This document shows, one piece after another, positions 16,256 to 25,422 of a stretch of 64,000 nt of DNA. The notes beneath the pieces were generated by a model. The model made no database searches and was not told where the DNA came from. It worked only from the letters and a program-made list of their open reading frames with translations. Source of the DNA: Spirosoma endophyticum (lineage in GTDB: Bacteria > Bacteroidota > Bacteroidia > Cytophagales > Spirosomataceae); NCBI RefSeq assembly GCF_900112365.1, contig NZ_FOLQ01000002.1, positions 62,001 through 126,000 of the forward strand. Direction: 5' to 3'. Each line of letters begins with the position of its first letter. The first letter of the stretch is position 1. A program made the position numbers and the translations under genes.

Positions 16256-17488
16256 TCAATACGTAGCAAAAACGTCCTCCATCACATAGGCATGAGTACC
16301 AAGCCATTTGGCCGTTCCATTCAATTTGGTAAGCTCGATGGTCATATCGTTCCGGAAGTCGCTCAAACAATATTTACTGATCGCCTGCTCAATGGTGCTC
16401 AGAATAAAAGCCGCTGCCCGGATCAGCACACCATCAACAATAATTATCTCTGGATTGAACAAGCTGATCGCAATAGCGAGGCCTTTGCCCAACTGAAACC
16501 CCGTTTCATGCAAAATGTCGATTGCATAAGAATCGCCCTGATGGGCCGCACTGATAAGCTCGTCAATGTCGATCTGGTCGACCCGATCACGAAAAGCAGC
16601 CAGTTTCGATACTTGTCCCGCCAGAATGTCGCGCTGTACACGCCGAACCAGCGCCGAAGCCGACGTAACGGTATTAAGACAGCCAATTTTACCACAATAA
16701 CACAACTCACCTTCTGGGTCAACCTGAATATGGCCTAACTCGCCGGCAAATCCGCTGGCACCCTGAAAAACCTCACCATTAACGATAATTCCCAAACCAA
16801 CGCCCCAGTCAATATTTATAGCGAGTACTTGCTTTTTGCCCCGTGCTCCACCAAATCGACTTTCGCCCAAAACAGTCGCTTTGGTATCGTTAATTAAATA
16901 AACGGGTTTGCCAATTTTTTGGGAAAACCACTTCGTCAGGGATTCATCAGTCTGATTTAAATTCTTGTAGGTCATATTTTGACCACGACGTGAATCAATT
17001 AAACCGGGCATCGATATCCCAACAGCAATCAGATTATCTATGGTTAAGCCAGAATCGTTCAAGGCAGTGGTAAAGTGTTGAACTAATGACGTGAGAAAGG
17101 CCGGATTGTCGTTTAAGCGCAGGTCATAATCGCCCCTGAAGATTACTCTCCGTTGCGCATCCATAAACAATATTTTGGTGTCATGTGTGCTAACGTCCAG
17201 CACGGCTGCATAATGATGTTTCCTGTCAAGCCCAAATAAAACCGGTCGTCGACCATTACTGCCAGTTGCCGTGCCGATGGCTGTTACCCATTGATTATCA
17301 ATCAGTTCCTCGACCAGATTGGTGACAGAGGGAACACTGCTATGCAGCATTTTTGTTAAATAGGCCAGTGTACATGTTCCCTCTGCATATAAATAAGCCA
17401 ACGCTTTACGCTGTTTTTGATTCTTTTTATAATCGACAACTGACTGTTGAGTTGGCGATTCTTCTTCAAAGATTATATCTGGATTCAT
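16256..17488 (-). CDS. ROK family transcriptional regulator (NagC/XylR type)
   Basis: A 410-residue ROK repressor; ATG 17488 (MNPDIIFEEESP) is preferred over the longer frame. The N-terminal ~90 residues form a winged HTH (TCTLAYLTKMLHSSVPSVTNLVEELIDN, then a GRRP hinge). The ROK sugar-kinase fold follows, with DVSTHDTKILFMD (phosphate loop), GISMPGLID, GGARGKKQVLAINIDWGVG and the zinc motif region GELGHIQVDPEGELCYCGKIGC. Such proteins sense a sugar or sugar phosphate and repress sugar catabolic genes; the ligand is unknown. It is convergent with porX and has a long 5' region, so it may be autoregulated. Confidence 0.88.
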   Translation of the reverse strand: MNPDIIFEEESPTQQSVVDYKKNQKQRKALAYLYAEGTCTLAYLTKMLHSSVPSVTNLVEELIDNQWVTAIGTATGSNGRRPVLFGLDRKHHYAAVLDVSTHDTKILFMDAQRRVIFRGDYDLRLNDNPAFLTSLVQHFTTALNDSGLTIDNLIAVGISMPGLIDSRRGQNMTYKNLNQTDESLTKWFSQKIGKPVYLINDTKATVLGESRFGGARGKKQVLAINIDWGVGLGIIVNGEVFQGASGFAGELGHIQVDPEGELCYCGKIGCLNTVTSASALVRRVQRDILAGQVSKLAAFRDRVDQIDIDELISAAHQGDSYAIDILHETGFQLGKGLAIAISLFNPEIIIVDGVLIRAAAFILSTIEQAISKYCLSDFRNDMTIELTKLNGTAKWLGTHAYVMEDVFATY

Positions 17489-17955
17489 TAGTGTAGATGA
17501 ATGCGTTACTGAAAACGAGAAAAAATACAAAGAACTGTTTAAAGTTGCATCTTAATGTATTAAAAGGGCGTGTCGACTCAAGAACTTACGCTTCCTTCCA
17601 ATAGGATCAGACATTATAAACAGAGCTTCAGTCGTTCAAAAAATTTAGTTAGTAAAGAAATTTTTAATTTTATTTTAATATCTAAAGAAAATATGTAGCC
17701 TGACTTACTTGATCGTTGCGTACTTATTTATTTATTGGCCTGAGCGAAGTTATTTTAGGTTTAGCGAAAATTTTATCCCAATGAAATTGTTCGGTCCGGA
17801 TTAATACAGGGGGTGGCTGAATGGTAATAAATGTAGTTTCTCACGGTTTTCTACGGGCAAAAGAATGATTAATAATCAAAAAGGAAGAACTGTAGCATCC
17901 GTTACAACGGCTAGAAATGTCACGATGGATAGTAAGCGAAACGGCCTGAATAAGA
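17489..17955. other. 467 bp AT-rich intergenic region
   Basis: Upstream of the ROK gene and downstream of the ftsE-like terminator. No open frame resembles a gene on either strand. No repeat or palindrome stands out. Confidence 0.5.
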
Positions 17956-17995
17956 AAAAAGGCATTCAGAGAGACATAGCCCTGATTGCCTTTTT
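17956..17995 (-). terminator. terminator for the ftsE-like gene
   Basis: The stem AAAAAGGCATTCAG pairs with CTGATTGCCTTTTT (one mismatch) around a 12-base loop; read on the minus strand it ends in a T run just after the ftsE-like stop codon. Confidence 0.7.
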
Positions 17996-18020
17996 ATAGA
18001 AAAACTTAATTTATACCAGT

Positions 18021-18701
18021 TTATCCGCGTAATTCGACTACTTGCCCATCTTGGCAACGTAGCACGCGGGCTGGGTATTTGTGCAGTAAATCGTAATTGT
18101 GCGTAGCCATAAGAATGGCCGTTCCAGCGTTATTGATCGCCTGGAACACTTTCATGATTTGATCGGCAACGGCCGGGTCGAGATTACCCGTTGGTTCGTC
18201 GGCGATGAGCACTTGTGGTTTATTCAACATGGCACGGGCGACAACAACACGCTGCTGTTCGCCACCCGAAAGCTGGTGAGGCATTTTTTGCTGCGCATTT
18301 CCCAGACCAACCTGAGTCAGCACATCAGCAATGCGAGCGTCCATATCCGTCTTGTTTTTCCAGCCGGTTGCCTTCAGCACAAACTTCAGATTCTCCTCTA
18401 CAGACCGATCGAAAAATAACTGGAAATCCTGAAAGACAATCCCTATTTTTCGACGTAACTGAGGCACATCGCGCGGGTTGAGTGCGTCCAAAGCATAGCC
18501 TGCTACGTGTCCCTTTCCACTCTGGAGCCATAGATCGGCGTACAATGTCTTAAGCAACGATGACTTACCACTGCCTGTGCGGCCGATAAGGTAAACAAAT
18601 TCACCGTTGTTAATGATAAACGATACGTCCCCTAAAACCAGTTTTTTGCCCTGGTAAATATCGGCGTGGTCAAGAGTCAGAACGGGTTCCTGAGAAAGCA
18701 T
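18021..18701 (-). CDS. ftsE: FtsE-like ABC transporter ATP-binding protein
   Basis: A 226-residue ABC ATPase of normal FtsE length. Walker [11 protein letters not shown]-loop [17 protein letters not shown], signature [15 protein letters not shown], Walker [13 protein letters not shown] and switch His in ATHNYDLL are all intact. FtsE works with the membrane protein FtsX in divisome control of peptidoglycan hydrolases. No ftsX is adjacent here, which is common in Bacteroidota, so the name rests on sequence pattern (FtsE/LolD-like) rather than context. The upstream fsa gene is separated by a 107-base gap containing a hairpin. Confidence 0.85.
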   Translation of the reverse strand: MLSQEPVLTLDHADIYQGKKLVLGDVSFIINNGEFVYLIGRTGSGKSSLLKTLYADLWLQSGKGHVAGYALDALNPRDVPQLRRKIGIVFQDFQLFFDRSVEENLKFVLKATGWKNKTDMDARIADVLTQVGLGNAQQKMPHQLSGGEQQRVVVARAMLNKPQVLIADEPTGNLDPAVADQIMKVFQAINNAGTAILMATHNYDLLHKYPARVLRCQDGQVVELRG

Positions 18702-18726
18702 AAAAAAAAGTTGTCAATAAAGTCAT

Positions 18727-18795
18727 CAGTCGTCAGTCAATAGTCATACCTACGACGGATAGCGCTGGTAGTTACGACTTATTGACTGACGACTG
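18727..18795. repeat. intergenic hairpin of the GACT type
   Basis: Perfect 16-bp arms (CAGTCGTCAGTCAATA and its complement) around a 37-base loop, flanked by an A run on one side and a T run on the other. Similar AGTC/GACT-rich wording recurs at 21724-21788, so it belongs to an intergenic repeat family and probably also stops transcription. Confidence 0.7.
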
Positions 18796-18808
18796 ACGAC
18801 TTTTTTTA

Positions 18809-19474
18809 TTATTTAACGGCTGCAAGAGCCTTTTCGTGGTCGGCAAGGAATTTAGCCAGACCGCTGTCGGTAAGCGGGTGATTCAGTAGTGATTTAATAA
18901 CGCTCAGCGGAGCCGTCATCACGTCGGCACCAATTTCGGCGCACTTGATAACGTGCATTGGGTGACGTACTGATGCCGCCAGTACTTCGGTTGTATAACC
19001 GTAGTTCGTAAAAATCGTTACGATCTGCTCGATCAAATCCATACCGTCGGTCGAGATGTCGTCTAACCGACCCACGAACGGCGATACGAAAGACGCACCA
19101 GCTTTAGCCGCCATAAGTGCCTGACCAGCCGAAAAAATGAGTGTACAGTTCGTGCGGATGCCCTTTTCAGAAAAATATTTAATGGCTTTAACACCATCAG
19201 CCGTCATTGGAATCTTGACAACTATATTCTCGTCGAGTTCGGCCAGTTCATCGCCTTCCTTGATCATCTCTTCGTACTTGATCGAGATAACCTCTGCACT
19301 CACATCGCTTCCTACGATGTCGCATATTTGTTTATAATGGCGCATTACGTTGTCTTTACCCGTAATGCCTTCTTTTGCCATCAGCGAAGGGTTGGTGGTA
19401 ACGCCGTCGAGAACTCCCATGTCCTGGGCCTCACGAATGTCAGCCAAATTGGCCGTATCAATGAAAAATTTCAT
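18809..19474 (-). CDS. fsa: fructose-6-phosphate aldolase / transaldolase-like
   Basis: A 221-residue single-domain class I aldolase of the small transaldolase (TalC/FSA) subfamily. [20 protein letters not shown] and [13 protein letters not shown] open the barrel; the Schiff-base Lys is in [14 protein letters not shown], and the C-terminus has [20 protein letters not shown]. These proteins catalyse either transaldolase transfer or cleavage of fructose 6-phosphate to dihydroxyacetone and glyceraldehyde 3-phosphate; which one cannot be told from length alone. It lies downstream of galK on the same strand (113-base gap). Confidence 0.9.
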   Translation of the reverse strand: MKFFIDTANLADIREAQDMGVLDGVTTNPSLMAKEGITGKDNVMRHYKQICDIVGSDVSAEVISIKYEEMIKEGDELAELDENIVVKIPMTADGVKAIKYFSEKGIRTNCTLIFSAGQALMAAKAGASFVSPFVGRLDDISTDGMDLIEQIVTIFTNYGYTTEVLAASVRHPMHVIKCAEIGADVMTAPLSVIKSLLNHPLTDSGLAKFLADHEKALAAVK

Positions 19475-19587
19475 GGTAAATAATGTTAATTAAATTGGTC
19501 AATCCGTAAAACAATCATTCAAAAGGTGTGTCAATCAGATAGTAAGTCGAAATAATGATTCTGCTACTGACTGGCGCATTGACTATT

Positions 19588-20742
19588 TTACGGGTTTATT
19601 CTGTGCGTCCCATTTTGGATTTTGCAGACGTGAAGGTACGCATCTTTCCCCGTTTGGGCTTTGTATTGTTTTGTAATCAGGTCAGTAAAGTCATCCAGCG
19701 CGTTTTCGCGTACCAGATTAATCGTGCAGCCACCAAAGCCGCCACCCATCATTCGGGCACCCAGCACACCCGTTTGCTGGTGAGCAATGTCAACCAGGAT
19801 ATCTAACTCAGGACAACTGACTTCATACCAATGGCTTAGACCTTCGTGGGAGCCGTACATCAATTGGCCAAACTGAGCCACATCGCCTGCTTCGAGGGCG
19901 GCTACGCCATCCAATAAACGCTGGTTTTCCTGCACTACGTAGGCGCACCGGCGGTAGATCAATGGGTCCGTATCGCGGAGATGCCGATCCAGCATCGGCA
20001 TCGTTACGTCGCGCAGACTCTTGATGTCGGGATAAAATGTTTGAAGAAAGCGGACGCCTGCTTCGCATTCTGACCGGCGCGTATTATACTCCGACGTAAC
20101 CAGGGAGTGTTTCACCCGCGAGTCGCACAGGACGATACTGATGCCTTCCATTTGTAAAGGAGCATAGGTATAGTCGAGGGAGCGGCAGTCGAGTTTAATG
20201 ACGTGATCGGCTTTGCCCATCATGCTGGCAAACATATCCATGATGCCCACCTTGGCGCCAACAAACTCATTTTCGGCCCGTTGCGACAGTTTTAGCATCG
20301 TAATTCGGTCGAGCCCTAGACTGAATACTTCGTTAAGGGCAAAGCCAACGCCGTTTTCGAGTGCCGCCGACGACGACAGACCGGAACCCATGGGAATTGT
20401 ACCCCCAAAAACGCAGTTGAAGCCACCGGGTTCATGGCCCGCCAGCCGAAACTGCGCCACAACACCCAATAAATAATCGGCCCAGGTATGCGTTGGTTCT
20501 AATCGGTTGAGAGTGCCCTGATACGTTTTGTTCAGGTCATAGGCCACGAAGTGAAGTTCATTGTCGGAGCGAGGGCCAACAGCCAGGTAAATTGCCTTGT
20601 CGATGGCGGCAGGGAGCACAAAACCTTCGTTGTAGTCGGTATGTTCGCCAATGAGATTGACGCGTCCGGGAGAGCAAATCAGCAACGGATCAGCCTGAAA
20701 TGCATCCTGAAACGTTGTGGTAAGTTGGCTAAGCAGATCCAT
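19588..20742 (-). CDS. galK: galactokinase
   Basis: A 384-residue GHMP kinase that phosphorylates galactose at C1 in the Leloir pathway. The N-terminal galactokinase signature GRVNLIGEHTDYNEGFVLP is exact, the ATP-binding GHMP motif is PMGSGLSSSAALE, and the third motif is LGARMMGGGFGGCTINL. Catalytic Asp lies in the VGIMDMFASMMGK segment. Cytoplasmic. Length is normal for bacterial GalK. It is the first of the minus-strand galK-fsa-ftsE series; galT and galE are not in the window. Confidence 0.95.
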   Translation of the reverse strand: MDLLSQLTTTFQDAFQADPLLICSPGRVNLIGEHTDYNEGFVLPAAIDKAIYLAVGPRSDNELHFVAYDLNKTYQGTLNRLEPTHTWADYLLGVVAQFRLAGHEPGGFNCVFGGTIPMGSGLSSSAALENGVGFALNEVFSLGLDRITMLKLSQRAENEFVGAKVGIMDMFASMMGKADHVIKLDCRSLDYTYAPLQMEGISIVLCDSRVKHSLVTSEYNTRRSECEAGVRFLQTFYPDIKSLRDVTMPMLDRHLRDTDPLIYRRCAYVVQENQRLLDGVAALEAGDVAQFGQLMYGSHEGLSHWYEVSCPELDILVDIAHQQTGVLGARMMGGGFGGCTINLVRENALDDFTDLITKQYKAQTGKDAYLHVCKIQNGTHRINP

Positions 20743-20977
20743 GTTGGGTTTAGGGAATTTAGCGGTACAGCTAAACGGATAACCCGCTAAACAAGATAAC
20801 CGCCCCTGCGGAAGTGATCAGCCTGGACGGAAATAAAAAATGGCAAACCAATGTCTCACCGCTACGACCACCTACCCTTGCTTCGGTCAAGACCTGGGGG
20901 ATTCAGCAGGAGCTGGTAGCACCGATTTGCCGATGCAAAGTTAAACAATAGTTAATCAAACGACCAAATTTCACCCG

Positions 20978-20985
20978 TACCTTTG
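20978..20985 (+). promoter_or_regulatory. candidate -7 box for the TPR lipoprotein gene
   Basis: TACCTTTG matches TAnnTTTG exactly and lies 18 bases before the ATG at 21004. The -33 region is weak. Confidence 0.45.
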
Positions 20986-21003
20986 CGGCCAAATTAAGTA
21001 ATT

Positions 21004-21723
21004 ATGAAGCGTTCGTTGGTTGTTTTGTTTAGTATTGTACTCAGTATCAGTGGATGTAGTTCGTCGGATAAATATGTTGAACAGGGGAGGGTTTATTTGA
21101 AAGAAGGGAAATTTCGGGAGGCTGTACAGTCACTTAATCAAGCCGTAGAGGCAGATGATCATAATTTCGAGGCTTTCAACTCACGGGGCGTTGCTTATTT
21201 TGAACTGAAAGAATATGCCAATGCGGCCCTCGATTACGACCAGGCCATCAAGCTAAAGCCCGATTTTTATCGGCCTTATTACAACCGGGGGTTGCTCAAA
21301 GTTGCCCAAAACGATTTGACGGGTGCCCTGAAGGACTATTCGGATGCTATTCGGCTGGCTCCCGACACAAGCCGTTCTATCAGTTCCGAATTATTTCTAA
21401 ATCGGGGCCAGTTGTTTGCGACGCAGGGGCAGCTTCAACCGGCTCTAACCGACTTTTCGCAGGCTATTACGTTAGATTCCAAAAATGCGCTGGCTTTATA
21501 TAACCGGGGCAATCTTCGGTTTCAACAGAAGGAGCTTGCCGGTGCCATTGCTGATTTTCAACAGGCTGTGCAGGCTGATCCGAAATTCGGTAAAGCCTTC
21601 TATGCCCTGGGGATCGCGCAATTATTGAACAATCAACGCGAGAGTGGTTGTTTAAGCTTAAAGCAAGCGCAGACGCTGGGCTACGAAGATGCTGCTAATG
21701 CTGTGGCTGAATACTGTAAATAA
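21004..21723 (+). CDS. tetratricopeptide repeat lipoprotein
   Basis: A 239-residue predicted lipoprotein: signal peptide with lipobox SISGC, then about five TPR units of 34 residues, for example AVQSLNQAVEADDHNFEAFN, ALDYDQAIKLKPDFYRPYYN and AIADFQQAVQADPKFGKAFY. TPR arrays form superhelical scaffolds for protein binding, here probably on the periplasmic face of a membrane. Partner unknown. It is transcribed toward the TMEM220/HMG-CoA lyase pair but separated by a hairpin. Confidence 0.85.
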   Translation: MKRSLVVLFSIVLSISGCSSSDKYVEQGRVYLKEGKFREAVQSLNQAVEADDHNFEAFNSRGVAYFELKEYANAALDYDQAIKLKPDFYRPYYNRGLLKVAQNDLTGALKDYSDAIRLAPDTSRSISSELFLNRGQLFATQGQLQPALTDFSQAITLDSKNALALYNRGNLRFQQKELAGAIADFQQAVQADPKFGKAFYALGIAQLLNNQRESGCLSLKQAQTLGYEDAANAVAEYCK

Positions 21724-21788
21724 AGTCATTAGTCGATAGTCAGTAGTTGTCAGCTACTAATGACTATTGACTATCAACTACCGACTCA
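21724..21788. repeat. intergenic hairpin, GACT type
   Basis: Overlapping inverted repeats: AGTCATTAGT pairs with ACTAATGACT, and TAGTCGATAGTC pairs in part with GACTATCAACTA, filling the gap between the TPR gene and the next start codon. The wording is close to the repeat at 18727-18795. Confidence 0.6.
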
Positions 21789-21791
21789 CTT

Positions 21792-22142
21792 ATGCGCAAA
21801 GCTATCTCTATTTTTTTCGGACTGCTGTTTGTTTTGTTTGCCATCTTTCAATACAACGATCCTGATCCGGAGGTCTGGATTCCGATTTATGGATTAGCTG
21901 CCATGGCCTGCTTTATGGTTTTTGCTGGCGTGGGGCAATGGTGGATATACGTAGCCATGGCCGTCGCCTACAGCGTTGCGGCTTTCTATCAGTGGCCTCC
22001 CAAATTTGAAGGGTTTTTGTTTAGCGAGGTAGGTATGCGGAGCATGAACATCGAAATGGCGCGTGAAGCGGGTGGCCTGGCCATCTGCTCGACTGTCATG
22101 ATGCTGCTGGCCTTCCTGATGCGTCAACCGATACGCCGATGA
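21792..22142 (+). CDS. TMEM220-like four-helix membrane protein
   Basis: A 116-residue protein of the TMEM220 type: FFGLLFVLFAIFQYNDPDPEVW in the first helix is characteristic of the family, followed by three more hydrophobic segments. Function unknown. Its last four bases overlap the start of the HMG-CoA lyase gene (ATGA), so the two are translationally coupled. Confidence 0.85.
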   Translation: MRKAISIFFGLLFVLFAIFQYNDPDPEVWIPIYGLAAMACFMVFAGVGQWWIYVAMAVAYSVAAFYQWPPKFEGFLFSEVGMRSMNIEMAREAGGLAICSTVMMLLAFLMRQPIRR

Positions 22143-22981
22143 AACTTATTGAATGTCCCCGTGATGCGATGCAGGGTCTGGACCATTTTGTGCCGACAGA
22201 CCTCAAAATTCGCTATGTGAACACCTTATTGCAGGTTGGTTTCGATACGCTTGATTTCGGCAGTTTTGTCTCGCCCAAAGCAATCCCGCAAATGCGCGAC
22301 ACCGCCGACGTACTGGCAGGACTTTACCTGGCGAAAACAAAAACCAAACTCCTGGCTATTGTTGCCAACGTTCGCGGGGCCGAACAGGCGGTTGCTTATC
22401 CGCAGATTCAGTACGTTGGTTTTCCGCTATCCGTTTCGGAAACGTTTCAGCAACGTAATACAAACAAATCGATCGCTCAGGCATTCGCCGAAGTAGGGGA
22501 GATGCAAGAACGCTGCGTTGGGGCTGGGAAAGAATTGGTCGTTTACCTGTCGATGGGATTTGGTAATCCCTACGGTGACCCCTACAGTCTCGACCTGGTT
22601 GCCGGGTTCACAGAGAAATTAATCCAGGTAGGAATTGGGATTATTGCCCCCTCCGATACGGTCGGTACGTCAACGCCGGAAGCCGTTGAAACACTATTCC
22701 GGCACTTAATTGGGCAGTTTCCGCAAGTGGAGTTTGGGGCTCACCTCCATGCGCGTCCGGGCGAGACACCCGCTAAAGTGCAGGCGGCTTTGCGTGCAGG
22801 TGTCCGACGAATTGATGGAGCGCTACGGGGTTTTGGTGGCTGCCCAATGGCCACCGACGAACTTACGGGGAATCTGCCAACTGAGGAAATCATTCAGGAA
22901 CTTGCTGCCGAAGGAATCGCTCTGAGTATCGACAAGGAAGCATTTCAAAAAGCCATGACCCTGTCAGCAGGGGTGTTTTAG
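22139..22981 (+). CDS. mvaB: hydroxymethylglutaryl-CoA lyase
   Basis: A 280-residue TIM-barrel HMG-CoA lyase, splitting HMG-CoA into acetyl-CoA and acetoacetate at the end of leucine breakdown. IECPRDAMQG carries the catalytic Arg-Asp pair; GAHLHARPGET holds the metal-binding His residues; GFGGCPMATDELTGNL contains the active-site Cys of the GGCPxA...GN loop. Cytoplasmic, about the size of bacterial enzymes. Start overlaps the upstream TMEM220-like gene. Homocitrate-synthase-like relatives are excluded by the Cys loop. Confidence 0.9.
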   Translation: MKLIECPRDAMQGLDHFVPTDLKIRYVNTLLQVGFDTLDFGSFVSPKAIPQMRDTADVLAGLYLAKTKTKLLAIVANVRGAEQAVAYPQIQYVGFPLSVSETFQQRNTNKSIAQAFAEVGEMQERCVGAGKELVVYLSMGFGNPYGDPYSLDLVAGFTEKLIQVGIGIIAPSDTVGTSTPEAVETLFRHLIGQFPQVEFGAHLHARPGETPAKVQAALRAGVRRIDGALRGFGGCPMATDELTGNLPTEEIIQELAAEGIALSIDKEAFQKAMTLSAGVF

Positions 22982-23050
22982 AGCGTAGGGCCTGGAGCGA
23001 GGAGCATAGACTTTCTCTTACCCCATGCTCTTCGCTCCAGGCCCCACGCT
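22982..23050. terminator. bidirectional hairpin terminator
   Basis: 26-bp arms (starting AGCGTAGGGCCTGGAGCG) with two mismatches, filling the space between two convergent genes. Confidence 0.75.
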
Positions 23051-23053
23051 ATT

Positions 23054-23578
23054 TCACATAAACATCGCTTGAATTTCTCCTTTTACGGCCTGGAGAGCGT
23101 CGGCCGTTGGTTGCCTGTCTTTCTGAATGATACGTTCGAAAATTCGCTTTGAGAGTTCGAGCGCGGGTGCGTCAGGGCGCGTATCGCCCGAGGCCTGATT
23201 GATGAGCGTCATTACGTCGTTCATCGCGGCCTGAATCTGGTCCCAAACGCCCTGACTCATGTACACCTGCTGCGACAAATTGTGGTTGTACTCCTCCCGG
23301 ATTTCCTGCAAAAGTCGCTGCTGAAATTCCAGTACGGTGGTCGAACTGCCGCCCAGCCGTAGTAAGAGATTATTGGGACTGATACGTTCCAGAAATAACA
23401 CCATCCGCTCATACGCCTGCAACCGGATAGGGACAACGGTTTCCGTATAGCGGGTTTTAACATCGTAGCGGTGACGGTCGGCTTCGCGCTCCAGCAACAA
23501 TTTGACGGTCAGATACATGCCATATAATACTAATCCTGCCGGTACGATCAGTTTCAGGAAGTCACTCAATAGGTCCAT
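23054..23578 (-). CDS. membrane-anchored protein of unknown function
   Basis: A 174-residue protein with one N-terminal membrane segment (about residues 8-26, LIVPAGLVLYGMYLTVKLLL), then a charged helical region (EREADRHRYDVKTRY...) and alpha-helical sequence with RLQAYERMVLFLERISPNNLLLR, a pattern seen in conserved Bacteroidota proteins of unknown function. It is divergent from the HesB-like gene (start codons about 60 bases apart). Confidence 0.75.
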   Translation of the reverse strand: MDLLSDFLKLIVPAGLVLYGMYLTVKLLLEREADRHRYDVKTRYTETVVPIRLQAYERMVLFLERISPNNLLLRLGGSSTTVLEFQQRLLQEIREEYNHNLSQQVYMSQGVWDQIQAAMNDVMTLINQASGDTRPDAPALELSKRIFERIIQKDRQPTADALQAVKGEIQAMFM

Positions 23579-23639
23579 AGAGGGGAACGTTGTTCAATAA
23601 AAATGGGTAAATTTGACTAAAGGTTTTCGATCTAGTTGT

Positions 23640-23936
23640 ATGCTCACTCTTGATAATCCCGTTTTTGTTCGGCCCGAAGCGCGCCAGCAGATTCTGGATA
23701 CGTTGCAGGCTAATAAAATTCCCGGCGAATATGGATTACGTGTCGGTGTCCGGGGTGGGGGCTGTGGCTCATCCTGGCTATTAGGCTTCGATTTGCCTGG
23801 CCCCGCCGACGAAGTGTATAACGTTGATGAGGTGCGCGTCATTATCGACCGGAAGCATTTACTCTACGTACTAGGGGCCGAAATTGGATACGAACCCGGT
23901 GGATTTACGGTCGATAAAGTGACTGAGAGCCGGTAA
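23640..23936 (+). CDS. HesB/IscA-like protein with a single cysteine
   Basis: A 98-residue protein starting MLTLDNPVFVRPEARQQIL (the frame extends to 23613, but this ATG gives the usual domain boundary). It matches the HesB/IscA fold: RPEARQQILDTLQ, YGLRVGVRGGGCGSSW. Classical A-type Fe-S carriers have three conserved cysteines; here only Cys42 in the GGGCGS loop is present and the C-terminal CxC is absent (it reads GYEPGGFTVDK). It may not carry a cluster in the usual way. The gene is convergent with the LacI regulator, 8 bases apart. Confidence 0.8.
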   Translation: MLTLDNPVFVRPEARQQILDTLQANKIPGEYGLRVGVRGGGCGSSWLLGFDLPGPADEVYNVDEVRVIIDRKHLLYVLGAEIGYEPGGFTVDKVTESR

Positions 23937-23944
23937 AAATTTAG

Positions 23945-24973
23945 TTAACTCCGCTGACGTAGCGATGAGCCACGCACGATGAGCTGGGTTTCCATCACTT
24001 TGGTTTCTTTGGGAATCGTATTGTCGGTAGCCTCTATTTCCCTCAATAACAGCCGTACGGTTTCGGTGCCCATTTCCTGAATTGGCTGACTAATGCTGCT
24101 GAGCGTTGGCGAAAAATAAGCCGAAATAGGTTCATTATTAAAACTCACGATCGCCACATCATCGGGAATGCGAATGCCCTTTTGTTGCATGGCATATATG
24201 GCCGAATAAGCCATTCGATCGCTAATGATGACGACACCGTCGGGCGGTTGTTGCAGACTCATCATCGCTAACGTCTGCATGATCGTATTCTCCTGCGTAT
24301 AATCGCAATTGAATACGTATTGATCGCCGACCGATAATCCATGTTTTGCCAGGGCCGCCCGATAGCCGTTTATGCGCTGATTGCTCAGGACCAACTGAGC
24401 CGGACCGGCCAGAAAGCCGATACGTTGGCAGCCATTTTCAATGAGATGTTCCGTGGCTTTGAAGGCGGCTGCGTGATTATCCACAATGACTTTCGACACG
24501 TTGATACTTTCGGCATAGCGATCAAAGAGCACCAGCGGAATGTTCTTGCGGGTCAGTCGTTCGACGTGTTCGTAATTATCCGTATCCCGCGACAGCGAAA
24601 TAATGAACCCCTCCACCTGACTACGTAGCAGGTTCTGAATGTTGGTAATTTCACGTAAATAGGACTCATTCGTCTGACAGACCAGCACACTATAACCAGA
24701 CTGCAAAGCGGCCTCCTCAATGCTATTGAGCATGGCCGAGAAATAATAGTAACTCAGGTTGGGCACAATAACACCGATAGTTCGGGTACGGCTCTTGGCC
24801 AGATTTTTGGCTAACTGGTTCGGCTGATAGTCCAGTTCTTCGGCCAGTTGTGTGACAGCTTTCCGTGTATCGGGGTGAATTTCGGGCATACCACGTAGCG
24901 CTCTCGATACCGTTGAGATTGAAATGTTCAGAGCCCGGGCAATATCTTTAATGGTAACCGGCGTGTTTTTCAT
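23945..24973 (-). CDS. LacI family transcriptional regulator
   Basis: A 342-residue repressor: N-terminal LacI HTH (TIKDIARALNISISTVSRALRG, residues 7-28, and hinge helix QLAKNLAKSRT), then a periplasmic-binding-protein-like sensor domain (TIGVIVPNLSYYYFSAMLN, GFLAGPAQL, DGVVIISDRMAYSAIYAMQQKG, VAIVSFNNEPISAYFSPTLSS). LacI proteins of this subtype usually control sugar catabolic operons. The gene sits directly upstream of, and divergent from, the glycan locus at 25.4-49.7 kb, with a 44-bp perfect palindrome between them (centre AAACGTTT, a LacI-type core), so control of itself and/or that locus is a reasonable inference. Confidence 0.9.
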   Translation of the reverse strand: MKNTPVTIKDIARALNISISTVSRALRGMPEIHPDTRKAVTQLAEELDYQPNQLAKNLAKSRTRTIGVIVPNLSYYYFSAMLNSIEEAALQSGYSVLVCQTNESYLREITNIQNLLRSQVEGFIISLSRDTDNYEHVERLTRKNIPLVLFDRYAESINVSKVIVDNHAAAFKATEHLIENGCQRIGFLAGPAQLVLSNQRINGYRAALAKHGLSVGDQYVFNCDYTQENTIMQTLAMMSLQQPPDGVVIISDRMAYSAIYAMQQKGIRIPDDVAIVSFNNEPISAYFSPTLSSISQPIQEMGTETVRLLLREIEATDNTIPKETKVMETQLIVRGSSLRQRS

Positions 24974-25422
24974 AAAGAATTTATCCAGCTAAACTAGGGG
25001 CCCGCAAGTATAACTTTTACAAGATGAAGTCTTTCGAATCAGTGAGAAGTAGCCAAAAGCGCATAAGCGGAAGTAGCAATTATACGAAGAAAAATTTAAT
25101 CTTTTAAAGGTAGTCCGGGCTCATGCAACCGTTACCGCAAACGTTTGCGGTAACGGTTGCATGAAAAAAGATAATCGCTACACTCGAACAGGCTTGACAA
25201 GTTGTACTAAGCGAGTATATTAGTAGATGATACCCAGAAAATAGGCTGGAAGCGAGTTTTGTTAGCCCCAACCCAATTTTGCTTTCAAATTACTGGGAAT
25301 TGTATTTTATATAGAAATTTAAAAATATAAGTGGTACTAAATGGAGCGGCATCCACGCATTGCAAACTGTAGTGTGGCACTTATAAATAGATACGTTCAA
25401 ACCCTCTACTCTGAAAACAGAC
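24974..25422. other. 449 bp divergent regulatory region
   Basis: Between the LacI gene (minus) and the ECF sigma gene (plus). It contains the palindrome described separately at 25121-25164, 148 bases from the LacI start and about 260 bases from the sigma factor start. The rest is AT-rich with no gene; a 65-codon minus frame overlapping the sigma gene was not accepted. Confidence 0.6.
25121..25164. promoter_or_regulatory. 44-bp perfect palindrome, candidate LacI-family operator
   Basis: A perfect palindrome of two 22-base arms with no spacer: left arm TCATGCAACCGTTACCGCAAAC, given in part as TCATGCAACCGTTACC then GCAAAC, followed by its exact complement. The centre GCAAACGTTTGC has the CG-centred symmetry of LacI-family operators, and the outer AACCGTTA / TAACGGTT halves could form further overlapping sites. 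Lies between a LacI-family gene and the glycan locus. Confidence 0.7.
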
